Positions 56,601 through 64,000 of a DNA stretch of 64,000 bases are shown piece by piece. Source of the DNA: Triparma columacea. Taxonomy: Eukaryota; Sar; Bolidophyceae; Parmales; Triparmaceae. A program made the position numbers and the translations under genes. The notes under the pieces were generated by a model that worked only from the letters and a program-made list of their open reading frames with translations, was not told the DNA's origin and did no database searches. The stretch lies in contig BRYA01000641.1 of NCBI GenBank assembly GCA_030267965.1, positions 1-64,000 on the forward strand. The letters are read 5' to 3'. Each line of letters opens with the position of its first letter. The first letter of the stretch is position 1.

Positions 56601-57832
56601 AAGCTGGAAAGAGGTGGGCGGACGTAGTGACGGCATTCCTACTGAAGCACGAGTTTACCCAGACGATAACAGACCCGACTGTGTTCGTCCATGAAGAGAG
56701 GATGATGACGTGTGTAGTGTACGTGGACGATTTCAGCCTAGGCTTTAAGGAGGATAAGGATAGGCTGTGGATTGAGAAAGAGATGAGCGACGAGTACGAT
56801 ATGAAGATGGAGGGACCAATCTCAAACTACATAGGAGTAAGATACACGAAGACAGAAAGGGGCTACTTCATGGATCAGGAGATAAGAGTACAAGCGTTAG
56901 CGGCGAGATTAGGAGTTAAGGAGGGGAGGAACACTAGGACCCCGTACAAAACGGTGAAACCGTTCAGCAAGCTCGAACTAGATGATCATGAGGAAACTAG
57001 GAAGGACCTGGAGCGCATTTACGGGTTTGACTTACGCAGCGTAGTCGGAGAACTCCTGCATTTAGCTCAGACAACACGCCCAGATATTTCGGTGGCGGCT
57101 TCATCCTTAGCTAGCCACGTCAGGATGGTATCGGACCAAGTATTCAGAGAAATACTAAGGACGGTGAGATACTTACTTACGACGAGCGGTCTAGGTTTAC
57201 ACATCACGACAGAGGACAAGGAGGAGGGGGTCACAGCACACGTCGATGCATCATACATGTCTGACAGGAATGCACATGGGCTGAGCAGGTATGGGACGAC
57301 GATGTCAATTGGGGACACAATAATAGCATGGAAGACGGGCTTCCTACCCAAGACACACACCTCGACAACAGCTGCGGAATTCCAAACACTAAACATAGGG
57401 GCTGAGAAGGCCATGGAGATACACGCTATGGCGGAAGAGGTAAAGAACTTACTCGAGCAGGACCACAAAGAAGGGGTGAAACCCCAAATGAAGATCGATC
57501 CGAGGACCACGATAAGGCCAGTCACGATAAGGGAAGACAACGAACCAGCGGCGAATGCGGCCAAGTCGAGGAAAGGGGCTAACTTTGAGACTAGACAGAC
57601 GGCAGCGGCATTCTGGAAGATAAGGGCTGCGATAATGGAGGGCCGGATCAACGTGAAAGTAGTCGGCACGAAGTACCAGATCGCAGACTTTCTAACCAAG
57701 AAGCTAACACCGAAGGAGTTCGAGAGACTCAGGGGATTCTACGTGAGGGCGAAACACGACATGTGGCCGCCAACACTGAAGGGAGGCGGAAAAATTTTGG
57801 GGAGAGAGGAAGAAGAGGGGCACAACATGTGA
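50696..57832 (+). CDS. Copia Gag-Pol polyprotein
   Basis: One uninterrupted frame of 2,378 residues, much longer than typical copia polyproteins (about 1,300-1,500). The Gag part is about residues 1-760, with a Cys-rich patch near 650 (DECCNDEEASKGCRNPTC) instead of a clear CCHC knuckle. The aspartic protease motif VLDSGAGANITD is near 770. A charged coiled-coil insertion lies at about 980-1150. The integrase zinc region (RHVHVTRGHQSYGQM, then PCDACNRQRP) is near 1248-1295, and its core spans about 1330-1470. Reverse transcriptase has QYDAPAAFLNAEP near 1922 and YVDDF near 2008. RNase H has HVDASYM near 2182 and ADFLTKKL near 2331. The stop codon lies just inside the 3' LTR. The second catalytic Asp of the integrase appears to be His. 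Confidence 0.93.
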   Translation: MYTTQPTPKTARGQSDDGKDQDQNKKTMESTVSTDKVPPTQTPSKLGDPAGEISKMITPTTTIRDDRTPSTTDTADQQLSSTKPYRLKQNTKNYGRMERKGDPEAVTGRGGNPGEIAPYPIGITGGDNPFDTWGDKNSEDQQPTGEGPVYKTEGEKGESGPTGNDTTASIAELANAGATMAMLGLTIHDILWKQLQQRSEEQPRSTLAAFMRVQGTRSNPQSLSKDEGEILRSIASDWEEKNRQPKEQRGGASNDREEGRAKETQLLVQAIAQLKPRPKTRIQPHQSKSPPITLIAGITAHKAKITRVTTSVIAATGLGAQPAVRDTKKQLGYGTVRIEQIKPAQWQEIFEHIRGNFEVDEAAGADAVIRNIFDECYPAEVDEAATFLDLAEQAATQWEVPTLVGCLIALKQWARNKTNQTSEEWGETALAEGRQIVKQTCKGEVLKRARGTLSITTLIKAAAATSEEDPKDLLKSLTRMVAKAFRMYAIDESSKLCPSKEWKPDDGNTDKDALTVSLLNYAQEYFNEDEVDESVRAARFIAGLDKTAKHFIERENEKKIDGNSASRRRENKKKGGGEATEIKVNAATVAQRSSPTSTTQQYGEKWAFLPERLSSRLRKKHPNKLSEEDRNAYKDTKACWAYASLRDECCNDEEASKGCRNPTCIRRNSDHTESQGIYDERKNRMEKEIKSVNKVNSTKAEDSLTQDQETEEKVSTATKSQPPNEPEGLTLDTPRSNTKGQGGLGQGGGRRESSNVGKSSHQTKPTSGVLDSGAGANITDVKNIIEDTIEDSPVITKGYDGNVRSDNKQGEMDLNLKGFNENDVHTKIDVIAPNTTGDKTTGTLTAEETIKNRGGVIVGDKDCKAILFEGKRTAEPIVVPISHYDSSFPFLPEPEQFFKGLTNVKKQVDGALKSLTLKAIGEYVERGKRTYKSYKGNHGARQVKIQATSPASPVLSDVETPGSDNSHVPEEPSQNQENASRDIRSELDVEVETIGEAELEQREGGTDKDKLKENEQDLTRFRQEIIRLQSFDGTLITTDMEKAREIRARIHQKLGDHRNLPDYINFSHRLRQEDKRLRDVSNKIKRMRKNGKAADERRAREHEEKKLAKERKEKEDRERDEYNNGEREKQERLKEREAARRGIGALLEAIEGPEAKEDAELVICTFTGAKVIGHDGNKDGLTLDMELEGRFMEKIPHSLAVQLSKEEVEKYIAETPGVDSPKTTKKRKIIEIPYEELVARSVDIERKLRHVHVTRGHQSYGQMRREWQDPNSYMRKLIGPDFPLSFITLPCDACNRQRPKPKRGTVTFTGPGSSHGMDREDMFVGQMVSIDGVEIPRVGEEPWRGHGGAKSAVMATDLKTRFVWVVGSYASKANMNDVRKVLNIVDHDIVTHNGAYNEQLTRTVRTDSFTAAAKGVGQGTHNLTLQGRLSRDKGAKLTTSLPHEQWGNFTENNNRKIRQMSHKLMNHARSNWGGFPEYLRLYAITHAALLINIKIDHHNTTRPNADIALGTSPYEQLKGRPFNEKNLHTFGARTWYTDESRKSKGQDKRKVGYHLGISAEEQGWYIYCPDTDRVIATRNACFDDMNEMAGTQLDQREAETFEAEERYTNFITLTDEITPNMVRQNLTLTLREDVNRDIGAVEVTDDAHGTTEERLQPEEDNGYLDVKRVEVKREGDVIRWTEVSDYLQERTPVGLDERLIVMVNEDGEELTLITNQTFHELQEQAKHDPEGKDMQWEGDHDNLGDQLLKIMNELDDNGVMKQEQEKERDEGRETECAVYGVETEQQEARDETSITVGPHYKPPKHRHEMSHDPYRKNYKIAEATELRKLGEKGFIEYWSEEKYKKYLKEGGNKAIPFRWAYNIKTSKEELGRVEVFKARLALRGDLQKDNYLPHEKYAPVASQETIRTVMTIGLMFGMHHYQYDAPAAFLNAEPSRPIVCMPIPGYTVRDTRGNIMYPYLKKNLYGSVEAGKRWADVVTAFLLKHEFTQTITDPTVFVHEERMMTCVVYVDDFSLGFKEDKDRLWIEKEMSDEYDMKMEGPISNYIGVRYTKTERGYFMDQEIRVQALAARLGVKEGRNTRTPYKTVKPFSKLELDDHEETRKDLERIYGFDLRSVVGELLHLAQTTRPDISVAASSLASHVRMVSDQVFREILRTVRYLLTTSGLGLHITTEDKEEGVTAHVDASYMSDRNAHGLSRYGTTMSIGDTIIAWKTGFLPKTHTSTTAAEFQTLNIGAEKAMEIHAMAEEVKNLLEQDHKEGVKPQMKIDPRTTIRPVTIREDNEPAANAAKSRKGANFETRQTAAAFWKIRAAIMEGRINVKVVGTKYQIADFLTKKLTPKEFERLRGFYVRAKHDMWPPTLKGGGKILGREEEEGHNM
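57800..57820 (+). promoter_or_regulatory. Polypurine tract of the copia element
   Basis: A purine-only run (GGGGAGAGAGGAAGAAGAGG and one more G) seven bases before the 3' LTR. It lies inside the coding frame. Confidence 0.7.
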
Positions 57833-57964
57833 ACCTGAGAAGGGGACTTGAACCTCAGGGGAGGAAAAGGGAAAGAGCAGATGGAGCTCTGAAGAAGACA
57901 TTCTATTACACCGATTTTATATTGGAAAGCTTTAGTTTTAACAGTTAGGAGATACTCGTCATCA
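57828..57964 (+). repeat. Copia 3' LTR (137 bp)
   Basis: Identical to 50392-50528. Its first five bases include the polyprotein stop codon. Confidence 0.95.
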
Positions 57965-57968
57965 CCAT

Positions 57969-58747
57969 TGTGAATAATGAATATGTGAATGATCCACTAT
58001 TTAGACATGCAAATCTATTAGCTATCTTACCTTAGCGGTTTCTACGACAGGTTATGGGCCTTTCATCAACGCATATGCGCACGGTAGATCGAATATTTAG
58101 TCGCGATAGTCCCCGGGAACTGGGAAAATGCCAAAACCCCTCGATCACACGTACTATGTTTGTTAAGAGAAAAACTGCCACAGGATCTCCCGATAGAGAT
58201 AACGATAACCTGGGCAACTGACAGACACTACGGGGCAATGAGAGGGAGAGACGGAGAGCACAGGCCAGCAGGAGGGTTTTAGACCCCATGGCTAGAGACC
58301 AATGGACGAGGATCAAGACCAATTCTATCCATTGGGTGTACGTTCCCGCGGGGGAGGTTGATGGCCCGCTGTCACCAGCGGTGCGCCTTTTATTACGTAC
58401 ACAACACTGCAGATCAAGACCAATACAGCAATACAGTAATGCGTCGGCTATAAGCTAGTGAAGTGCTTATGATGATGCCGACCTGTGAGAGTGACGATAC
58501 CCGGGAAGAACGAGAGAACCCACTCGAGCGGGACGTAGAGAATCGACCTGTGAGAGTGACGTGAACCGGAAACATATCGAGCGGGACGGTATTTGTCGAG
58601 TTGTTTATCGAGCGGCAGGTGTGGGGGCGTTTCACGTCTCTAATTTGTCCAGAGTGTTGCGGGAAATGTGAATAATGAATATGTGAATGATCCACTATTT
58701 AGACATGCAAATCTATTAGCTATCTTACCTTAGCGGTTTCTACGACA
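57969..58747 (+). mobile_element. TRIM-like non-autonomous LTR element inserted at the copia target site
   Basis: Identical 81-bp terminal repeats (57969-58049 and 58667-58747), starting TGTGAATAATG and ending CTACGACA, enclose 617 bp with no coding potential. The inner edge of the left repeat is followed at once by GGTTATGGGCC, a half-initiator-tRNA-Met primer site. The element is flanked by a perfect 5-bp duplication ACCAT (57964-57968 and 58748-58752). The size, structure and lack of genes fit a terminal-repeat retrotransposon in miniature. The internal part holds short repeats (gacctgtgagagtgacg near 58481 and 58545; tcgagcggga-type blocks). Shared TGTGAA ends and PBS suggest that the neighbouring copia family may mobilise it. 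Confidence 0.85.
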
Positions 58748-58752
58748 ACCAT

Positions 58753-59300
58753 AATTCCCTCGCAACATGTTTCAAAAGTCTTCTAAATAAGTTCAATTAC
58801 CTTAAAACATTATTTAATGTATCAAATCTAAATATTTAATTTAAAAACGTACAAATTATTATGTAGAAAAATATTTTACACCTGAGAAATTTCAAATATT
58901 TATTTAGGTAATATAAATATACTAAGACATTAATAGTACAATATATTTAAGATATATGTATATATTAAGTTACATTTGAGACATTACGAAAATTATATTT
59001 TCTTGAGATGTCAAAACAATTTTAAAATATCATATATACTTATGTAATCTTAAAATTGATTGTTGGGCAAGGTATAAAATAGACAATTTAATTTTGCTGA
59101 TTTTCGACGCTGCAGAAACTTGTCCGGGGAAATGCTGGGGAGGTGACAGGCGACGGAGGGGAGGTGGGGGGAGGGGGAGAGGCTTTGAGTTCACAAGTCC
59201 CGATAGTCTCCCACCGCGTTAGGGGTGGGGGTGGGGGGTGGGTTGGGGTGGGAGGACAGTAGTGTCAAATTTGCACAACAACATTTCGTTTTTTTTAATT
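58753..59300. other. AT-rich non-coding stretch
   Basis: Bases 58753-59100 are strongly AT-rich (many atttaa, aaatat and tatata tracts), unlike the GC-leaning rest. Bases 59140-59260 switch to G-rich sequence. No gene is seen. Confidence 0.5.
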
Positions 59301-60866
59301 TCACGGTTGGTGGTCATTGGGAGGGAGGAGAATTTTTGTCAAGCCATTCTCAGTGAGTATACCGAGAATGCAGCCAGTACCAAAATCTACTTTGTATGAC
59401 ATTATTGAAGTCACGATGAGCGTAACAAGGGGGACGACGTGCCTCTTTTCGAGCGCCTCTGAGAAGATCCGCCGCATGGAGTTCCACTGTACCGTTTGGT
59501 AGCAGACAGTGAACATCACTCCTGTGAGGGCGGCAAGAGAGATGTTTGAAAGGAGAGGGGAGAGGAGGATTATTAGAGAGCATGTGGCCGTGAATGAGAT
59601 CATGGATGCGATTGAGCCGCCTCCAGAATTCAGGTTTAGGACCGTCTGAGGAATGAGGGCGCATCCGCCGAAACCACCAAGGAGAGCGGAGATCGCGTTA
59701 CCAGCAGAGAGCGCCAGGACGGATTGTGTAGGAACGTCAGAAGGGAGGAGGAAGGAGAAAGATGGAGGGGGAGAGGAAGAATCCACCAATTCCTCGTCTT
59801 CTATGAAAACAGCGCAAAGATCCTCGCATTTAAAATCGTCTACCATCTTCGCCGCGAGCAGGGTCTCTACAGTGGAGATGAACGCTATGGTGAAGGAGGC
59901 TGGGAGTATGCACGAGAGCGTCTGAAGGTCGACATTTTGGAGGGAGTCTAGTATTTCTGTGGGCGTGAGGAAAGCGGGGATGGCAGAAAACCCGAAGGAA
60001 AATACTGAGGGATCGAAGGTAGACCCGAGCGTTGGCAGATTGAATAGGGGCGAGATTGCTGATGCGACTGCGACGAGCGAAGAGACGAGCGAAGGGGGTT
60101 GCATTGGTTAGTAAGGATTGTCGCATTGTGGTAATTGGGGCGAAGAGGGTTGCGCGCTGGTGGACAACTTAAGGTGCCCTCTATTCTCACCTGTTATCCC
60201 GACTAATGAGGAAGGGAGTACGGTGGAGGGGAGAAATTGGGAGATGGCGGCACAGAGAAGTGTGACTGAGACAGCTTCTGGGGAGGAGAGCATCTTCAGC
60301 TGGGAGAGGAAAAGGAGGAGGGAAAGAGCGTTGAGGAATCCCGCAAGTATGCTCTCGCTGACCAACTCGATAAGCCGAGTCTGATTCAAGGCAGCAACAG
60401 AGAATTCGAAAACTGCCGAGAGAATCACCACGGCAGGGATCAGATCCACACGACCACCACTCTCAGACACAAATGCGCCCAGGGGAACAGCGGCGACAGC
60501 AGCGGAGCCTGCGATAACCCCTGGCCTCATCCCAAAGGCAAACGAGGCTCCACCCATAACTGCCGAAGACCAGAGGCCGACCAGAGGAGAGACGCCAACT
60601 ATTGCAGAGCATGCAAGAGCTTTGGTCAGGAGGGAAAATGATACTGTCGTGCCTGCAAGGACCTCTTGCGTCAGAGAGGGTGTTGTGTAGGTAGTGGGGG
60701 GAGGAAGTATAGCGGGACGATGGCGCTCAGGATCCTCATCAAAATCCTTTGGTGAACTCTGGAGACGGTCGCTAAGACCCCCTTTACTTAACACAAACTG
60801 TTGAAGTTGAAAGGAATTCGCTTGTAAACAGAAGATGAAGAGGACAAGGAGAAAAATGAAGAACAT
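59301..60866 (-). CDS. SulP/SLC26-type anion transporter with secretory leader, no STAS domain
   Basis: Two exons (60866-60191, 60067-59301) give 480 residues. The start is a strong signal peptide (MFFIFLLVLFIFCLQANSF) followed by QLQQF. The ANS-F junction resembles the Phe-at-+1 cleavage of bipartite plastid leaders in diatom-type algae, so plastid-envelope targeting is possible. The SulP body has about ten hydrophobic segments, including VGVSPLVGLWSSAVMGG, FAFGMRPGVIAGSAAVAAVP, and the family signature region ALSAGNAISALLGGFGG followed by PQTVLNLNSGGGS. SulP proteins carry sulfate, bicarbonate or other anions. The usual cytosolic STAS domain is missing; the protein ends right after the last span. 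Confidence 0.85.
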
Positions 60867-61181
60867 TTGACCCTTGACTCAATTGACCCGTCAAAATCCA
60901 AAAATGAATGATGATATGGTGATAAATGTGATTAGCTTACGTGCGTTAAGATGTTCACTGCGTTACGTGTCTGAGCGTGCATTACTATCTAGGAACAATC
61001 GTGAATCGGTGCGTAGTCACATAATGCGTATGAATCTTAACAAAGGTATGAGAATGTTACAACGAGGATGACACAAAGGTTCGACATCGTGCTACAAAGA
61101 AAGGCACGAAAAGTAACACTGCAACATGCAACGCTTTAAGAAATCTTTCAGATGGGCTACCGCTCCCCCCTTCGCTCCTGT
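60867..61181. other. Intergenic spacer with dispersed repeat copy 2
   Basis: 315 bases. Most of it (60931-61040) aligns with 50272-50386. The rest shows nothing recognisable. Confidence 0.5.
60931..61040. repeat. Dispersed repeat, copy 2
   Basis: Roughly two thirds identical to 50272-50386 by eye. It continues past the point where copy 1 is cut by the copia element. Confidence 0.5.
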
Positions 61182-62626
61182 CTACGCCGCTGCTGTAACT
61201 TTGATCTCAACCTTGTCGTTGTTGGCTAGCCGTGAAACTCCTACAGTAGCTCTTGATGCGCCGAAGCCCTCCGGCAGCCATGCCTTCCACTCCTTATCGA
61301 ATCCCTTGAACTCTTTCATGTTGGTTAAAAAGACCGTCGCTTCAACGATCCTGCTTTTGTCCGTGCCGGCCTGCCTCAACCTCTGGTCTATTGTCTTGAG
61401 GGTAAGAGCGGTCTGTCTCCCAATGTCTGCATTCCTCTCTCTCCCGCTTGGTACCCCCACCGTCCACACCGTGCCCCCGTGCTTCACCCACGAGCTCCTC
61501 CCCGGCCCTGGAGACGGTCCACGGGTGACCCCCTTTACCGTCGTGCCAACCCTCCCGTGCTTACGGTTCCACTCGCCCATCGCCCTAGAGAACTTCTCAT
61601 TGAGGAGGAACTGCGCACCCCAGAGAGGCGCGATATACGCGGCTCTCGGAGGGAGGCCTGCTAGGAAAGCAGTGAAGCCTTCCGTCTTGATGATGTCCTT
61701 CACGCAGTTCATGGCACTGGTGTACGGGACCAAGTTAGACGCAGCCTGTGTCATCATTCTTGTCTTCACCACATCTAGAGGCTGCGTAGCTGGGGGGGGG
61801 GGGGTTGGGGGGTTGAGCGTCACTGGCACCGTCTAAAATCTGCACGGTATCACACACACACACACACACACACACACAACTCACCTAAGCATCCAAGAAG
61901 CGCCGCCCCCATTCCAAACCTAAGCGAGGTCTTCTGGTCAAGGCTCCCCCCCCCCGTCTTCTTCAACTCCTTCCCCTTCCAGTGGTTAAACGTCGTGAAG
62001 GTGATAACAACATACGGTAAGTTCCTCGCGACAGTCGGAGCCCACCCTGAATAAAAACCCTTCAAACCCTCCTCCTGAAAGATCGTGCTAACAGCGACGC
62101 CGAAGTTGGGGTAGATTTTTGTCACTAACCTCTGCTTTAGTACCTCCTGTGGGACCCCTACAGCGCACGATGCTAGGGACGCGCACGCTGACGACGCGAT
62201 AGCCACAGCGGTACCTTTAACTCCCCCCGTCGCAGAGCCTACAATTGAGGATATGACCCTCTTGGCGTTACCGAATACTGTGAACTGGACGGCGCCGAGG
62301 GGGAAGGCGAATAGTGAGGTTTGAACGCACCCACTGATGAGGACGGAGGCACCAAGCTCGCTGAGCTTCTTGGCACCTTTACGGGTCTGGGAAATTGTAC
62401 GAAGAGCGTCCATGGGGTACGTTACGGCCTGACTGACGCTTCGAGCAGTGCCACCAGCGAGTAAGGTCTGGAATACGGATAACTTGGGGAGTGTGGGGGG
62501 CGGATTCTGAGATGATGGTCGTGGTGGTGTCGAGGATTTTGCAAACAGTTTGGAGGATTGACATTTTGCCGCTTGTGCTTCCACAAACAGACACAAAATG
62601 CACATAAAAAGTAGTAAGTTGAACAT
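61182..62626 (-). CDS. Carrier-family (SLC25) protein with signal peptide fused to a RidA domain
   Basis: Two exons (62626-61885, 61789-61182) give 449 residues. It begins with a signal peptide (MFNLLLFMCILCLFVEAQAA), then a transit-like Ser/Pro stretch. Three carrier repeats follow with the signature at each first helix: YPMDALRT, VPQEVLKQRL and QPLDVVKTR. The third repeat ends in GAQFLLNEKFS near residue 318. After a basic Gly/Pro linker the chain continues as a RidA (YjgF/UK114) domain: WVKHGGTVWTVGVPSG, DIGRQTALTLKTIDQRLRQA, RIVEATVFLTN, then ASRATVGVSRL, which keeps the RidA arginine. RidA hydrolyses reactive enamine/imine intermediates from PLP enzymes. Inference: the leader points to a plastid or endomembrane carrier tied to a detoxifying domain. 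No stop or splice signal separates the two parts. Confidence 0.88.
61850..61880. repeat. (CA)n microsatellite in the carrier/RidA intron
   Basis: About 15 CA units just inside the donor end of the single intron (61790-61884) of the carrier/RidA gene. Confidence 0.9.
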
Positions 62627-62877
62627 TTGAATAGTTTAATGATTAGAGGGGGAGAAGAATGAATTAAGAAAGAGCTGTCTTCTCGGATGGAGAACTGAGG
62701 GCAATGTGTTTTTAGGCTCCATTTAAAATCTCTCCTCTCGATTTGTTTGACGTTAATTGTATCACATCGTCTTCATCCATTCAATTCTTACCGTGCATAG
62801 TACTCAACTTCCTGCTACTTAGTTATAACTCACAAAAAATCCGACCCCCTCGTCCCTCTTCTTCTAAGCATTGAAAT
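62627..62877. promoter_or_regulatory. Divergent upstream region
   Basis: 251 bases between the start codons of the carrier/RidA gene (minus) and the GHKL-like gene (plus). No core-promoter motif identified. Confidence 0.35.
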
Positions 62878-64000
62878 ATGATGAATTCTCAACACTCTAT
62901 GTCAATGTCAGCATCAGGCTTCATATCTTGGGTATCTAGACAATATAAGAAGCCAACAGCTGCATTGGGTGAGTATTTTACGTCTGATATCAACAAGAAA
63001 TAAGACAACAAATAAACTTGCTAGTGGAGGGTGTCCCAGGGACTGATATACACACACTATATAGACACACACAACATACACACATACACACACACATACC
63101 ATACCAGCCCCTCTCTAAACCTCTCCTCACCCCACCCCACCCAACCCTACACTTCAAGGTGACTTACTTGACAACTGTAATGACGCGACAATGTCTTCAT
63201 CCATGAGGTCTTCCAAATGGATTAGCGTCAAGGACAATATCAGGGTAAGTCTATACAGACTTTATAAGGAAGTACTCAACCTTCTCTATCCCCACCACAC
63301 TCACCCCCCCCCCCTCCCCCCCCCGTTACCACCACGCAGAATACAGGCCTGTCAGCCCTGGTAATAACCAACGGTGCCGACGACGTTCTCCCGCTCGAGC
63401 ACTGCCTCCAGTTCGCCATGTCAGACAAGAAGAACACTTCACAGGTCGGGGAGGTGAGGAGAGACGGGCCCGCTAAAATCCAGGGAGCATGGAATGCAGA
63501 GAGAAACGGGGAAGCCGAGAATGAACGATAATTTAACCACAGCTGCTCTCTTACCCCCGCTGCTTTCTTCACCCACGCTGCTCTCTTACCCCCGCTGCTC
63601 TCTTCACCCCCGCTACTCTCTTCACCCCCGCCGCTCCCTCCACCCCCGCTGCTCTCTTTTCGCAGAACGGTGTTGGTTTGAAGCAGTCCATCCTCTTCCT
63701 CTCTTCCTTGGGTATTGTGATTTCCCGGGTTGCACAGGGCGACATTCACATAGCCCTAATCTCCAAGACTCTGAACCTATCCTCCGAGATAAAGGACGGC
63801 CAGGGTCCCGTGTTCCCCCGTTTATCTTTCCCTTGTAGTAAGCCTATGCCTACGCTCGAGGAAGTCAGGTCGGCAGTGGAGGCGGTCGATGACTCCTTGT
63901 CAGACTGGAAGCTGGCGAGATGGGAGAAGTACTTACAAGGGTTCGATTTACCCCTGTGCGTTATGGACGCGCTCTCGGACGCGGCGATCAGCGTGAAGGA
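62878..64000 (+). CDS. GHKL/MORC-like ATPase, 5' part (runs off the window)
   Basis: Exons 62878-62968, 63159-63244, 63340-63453 and 63666 onward, open to the window end. The joined product shows a GHKL-type N-box region (LGDLLDNCNDA), then ALVITNGADD where a G1 box (DNGxGM) would be, and VGENGVGLKQSILFLSSLGI, which matches the G2-type NGxGLK motif of MORC and Hsp90-like ATPases. Further on is LARWEKYLQGFDLPLCVMDA. The start is Ser/Met-rich (MMNSQHSMSMSASG). MORC-type proteins compact chromatin in the nucleus. The N-box glutamate is Asp here and the G1 box is not canonical, so ATP binding may be altered. Intron 3 (63454-63665) contains a short minisatellite. Confidence 0.6.
63538..63662. repeat. 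Intronic minisatellite (cccccgctgctctctt-type unit)
   Basis: About seven imperfect units of 15-18 bp, each like acccccgctgctctcttc, lie in intron 3 of the GHKL-like gene directly before the acceptor TTTTCGCAG. The pyrimidine-rich units extend its polypyrimidine tract. Confidence 0.75.

Larger units (their letters stand above)
50387..57969 (+). mobile_element. Intact copia-type LTR retrotransposon
   Basis: The element proper is 50392-57964: a 137-bp LTR at each end (identical to one another, TG...CA ends), a primer-binding site, a 2,378-codon single reading frame, a polypurine tract and the second LTR. The target-site duplication is CCATA. Its left copy is 50387-50391; the right copy is now split by a TRIM-like element and reads CCAT (57965-57968) and ccata (58749-58753). 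Domain order protease-integrase-RT-RNase H places it in the copia/Pseudoviridae group. Identical LTRs mean a recent insertion. Confidence 0.95.

Noticed and set aside
54799..57699. Antisense frames within the copia polyprotein
   Set aside because: Shadows of the coding frame; the sense frame has protease, integrase, RT and RNase H motifs throughout.
1..64000. CRISPR arrays, operons or prokaryotic ribosome-binding sites
   Set aside because: The sequence is eukaryotic (telomere, spliceosomal introns); the regular 90-bp repeats are coding zinc fingers, not CRISPR spacers.

Overview
The window is one end of a eukaryotic nuclear chromosome. It opens with a (CCCTAA)n telomere tract and holds about 24 protein-coding genes, most split by short GT-AG introns (roughly 70-400 nt, donors mostly GTGAG or GTAAG, acceptors after C/T runs that are often poly-C). 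Several clues point to a unicellular alga with a secondary red plastid and flagella, probably a stramenopile; a bolidophyte or Parmales-type alga is my guess, not something the sequence proves. The clues are a Derlin, a SulP transporter and a carrier-family protein that all start with secretory signal peptides (bipartite plastid-type leaders), NME7 (a flagellar/basal-body protein), the TTAGGG-type telomere and copia-type retroelements. I know of no close match and could not search for one.

Layout. 1-1461: telomere and gene-poor subtelomere. 1462-10010 (-): a 2,547-residue receptor-like kinase (RLK1) with repeated N-terminal modules, two beta-helix domains, EGF-like repeats, a membrane span, a START-like domain and a kinase. 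10563-12109 (-): HIR/SPFH protein, two of whose introns are copies of one element. 12530-13423 (-): zinc-finger array gene with a nonsense codon. 13523-15517 (+): coiled-coil/GOLD protein. 15917-18703 (+): ORC1. 19919-27092 (+): RLK2, paralogue of RLK1 in opposite orientation. 27370-31583 (+): three tandem zinc-finger array genes, one frameshifted. RLK and zinc-finger genes thus flank an ordinary gene core on both sides, like an eroded inverted duplication. 31585-50052 is dense housekeeping sequence: NOP10, SmD3, NME7, a TMEM229-like protein, a SAM-SAM-MAP2K-like kinase, a small possibly myristoylated protein, an ankyrin protein, TIM21, a Derlin, MTFP1 and an F-box protein, plus two proteins I do not recognise.

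50392-57964 is an intact copia-type LTR retrotransposon with identical 137-bp LTRs. A 779-bp TRIM-like element with identical 81-bp ends sits inside the copia target-site duplication. 59301-64000 holds a SulP transporter, a three-repeat mitochondrial-carrier-family protein fused to a RidA domain, and the start of a GHKL/MORC-like ATPase cut by the window end.

Exon models were built by hand from splice sites and reading-frame continuity; in every multi-exon model except the Derlin the exon lengths and phases sum correctly. The Derlin is interrupted by a 77-N assembly gap that very probably hides one exon. Functions come from motif recognition only.
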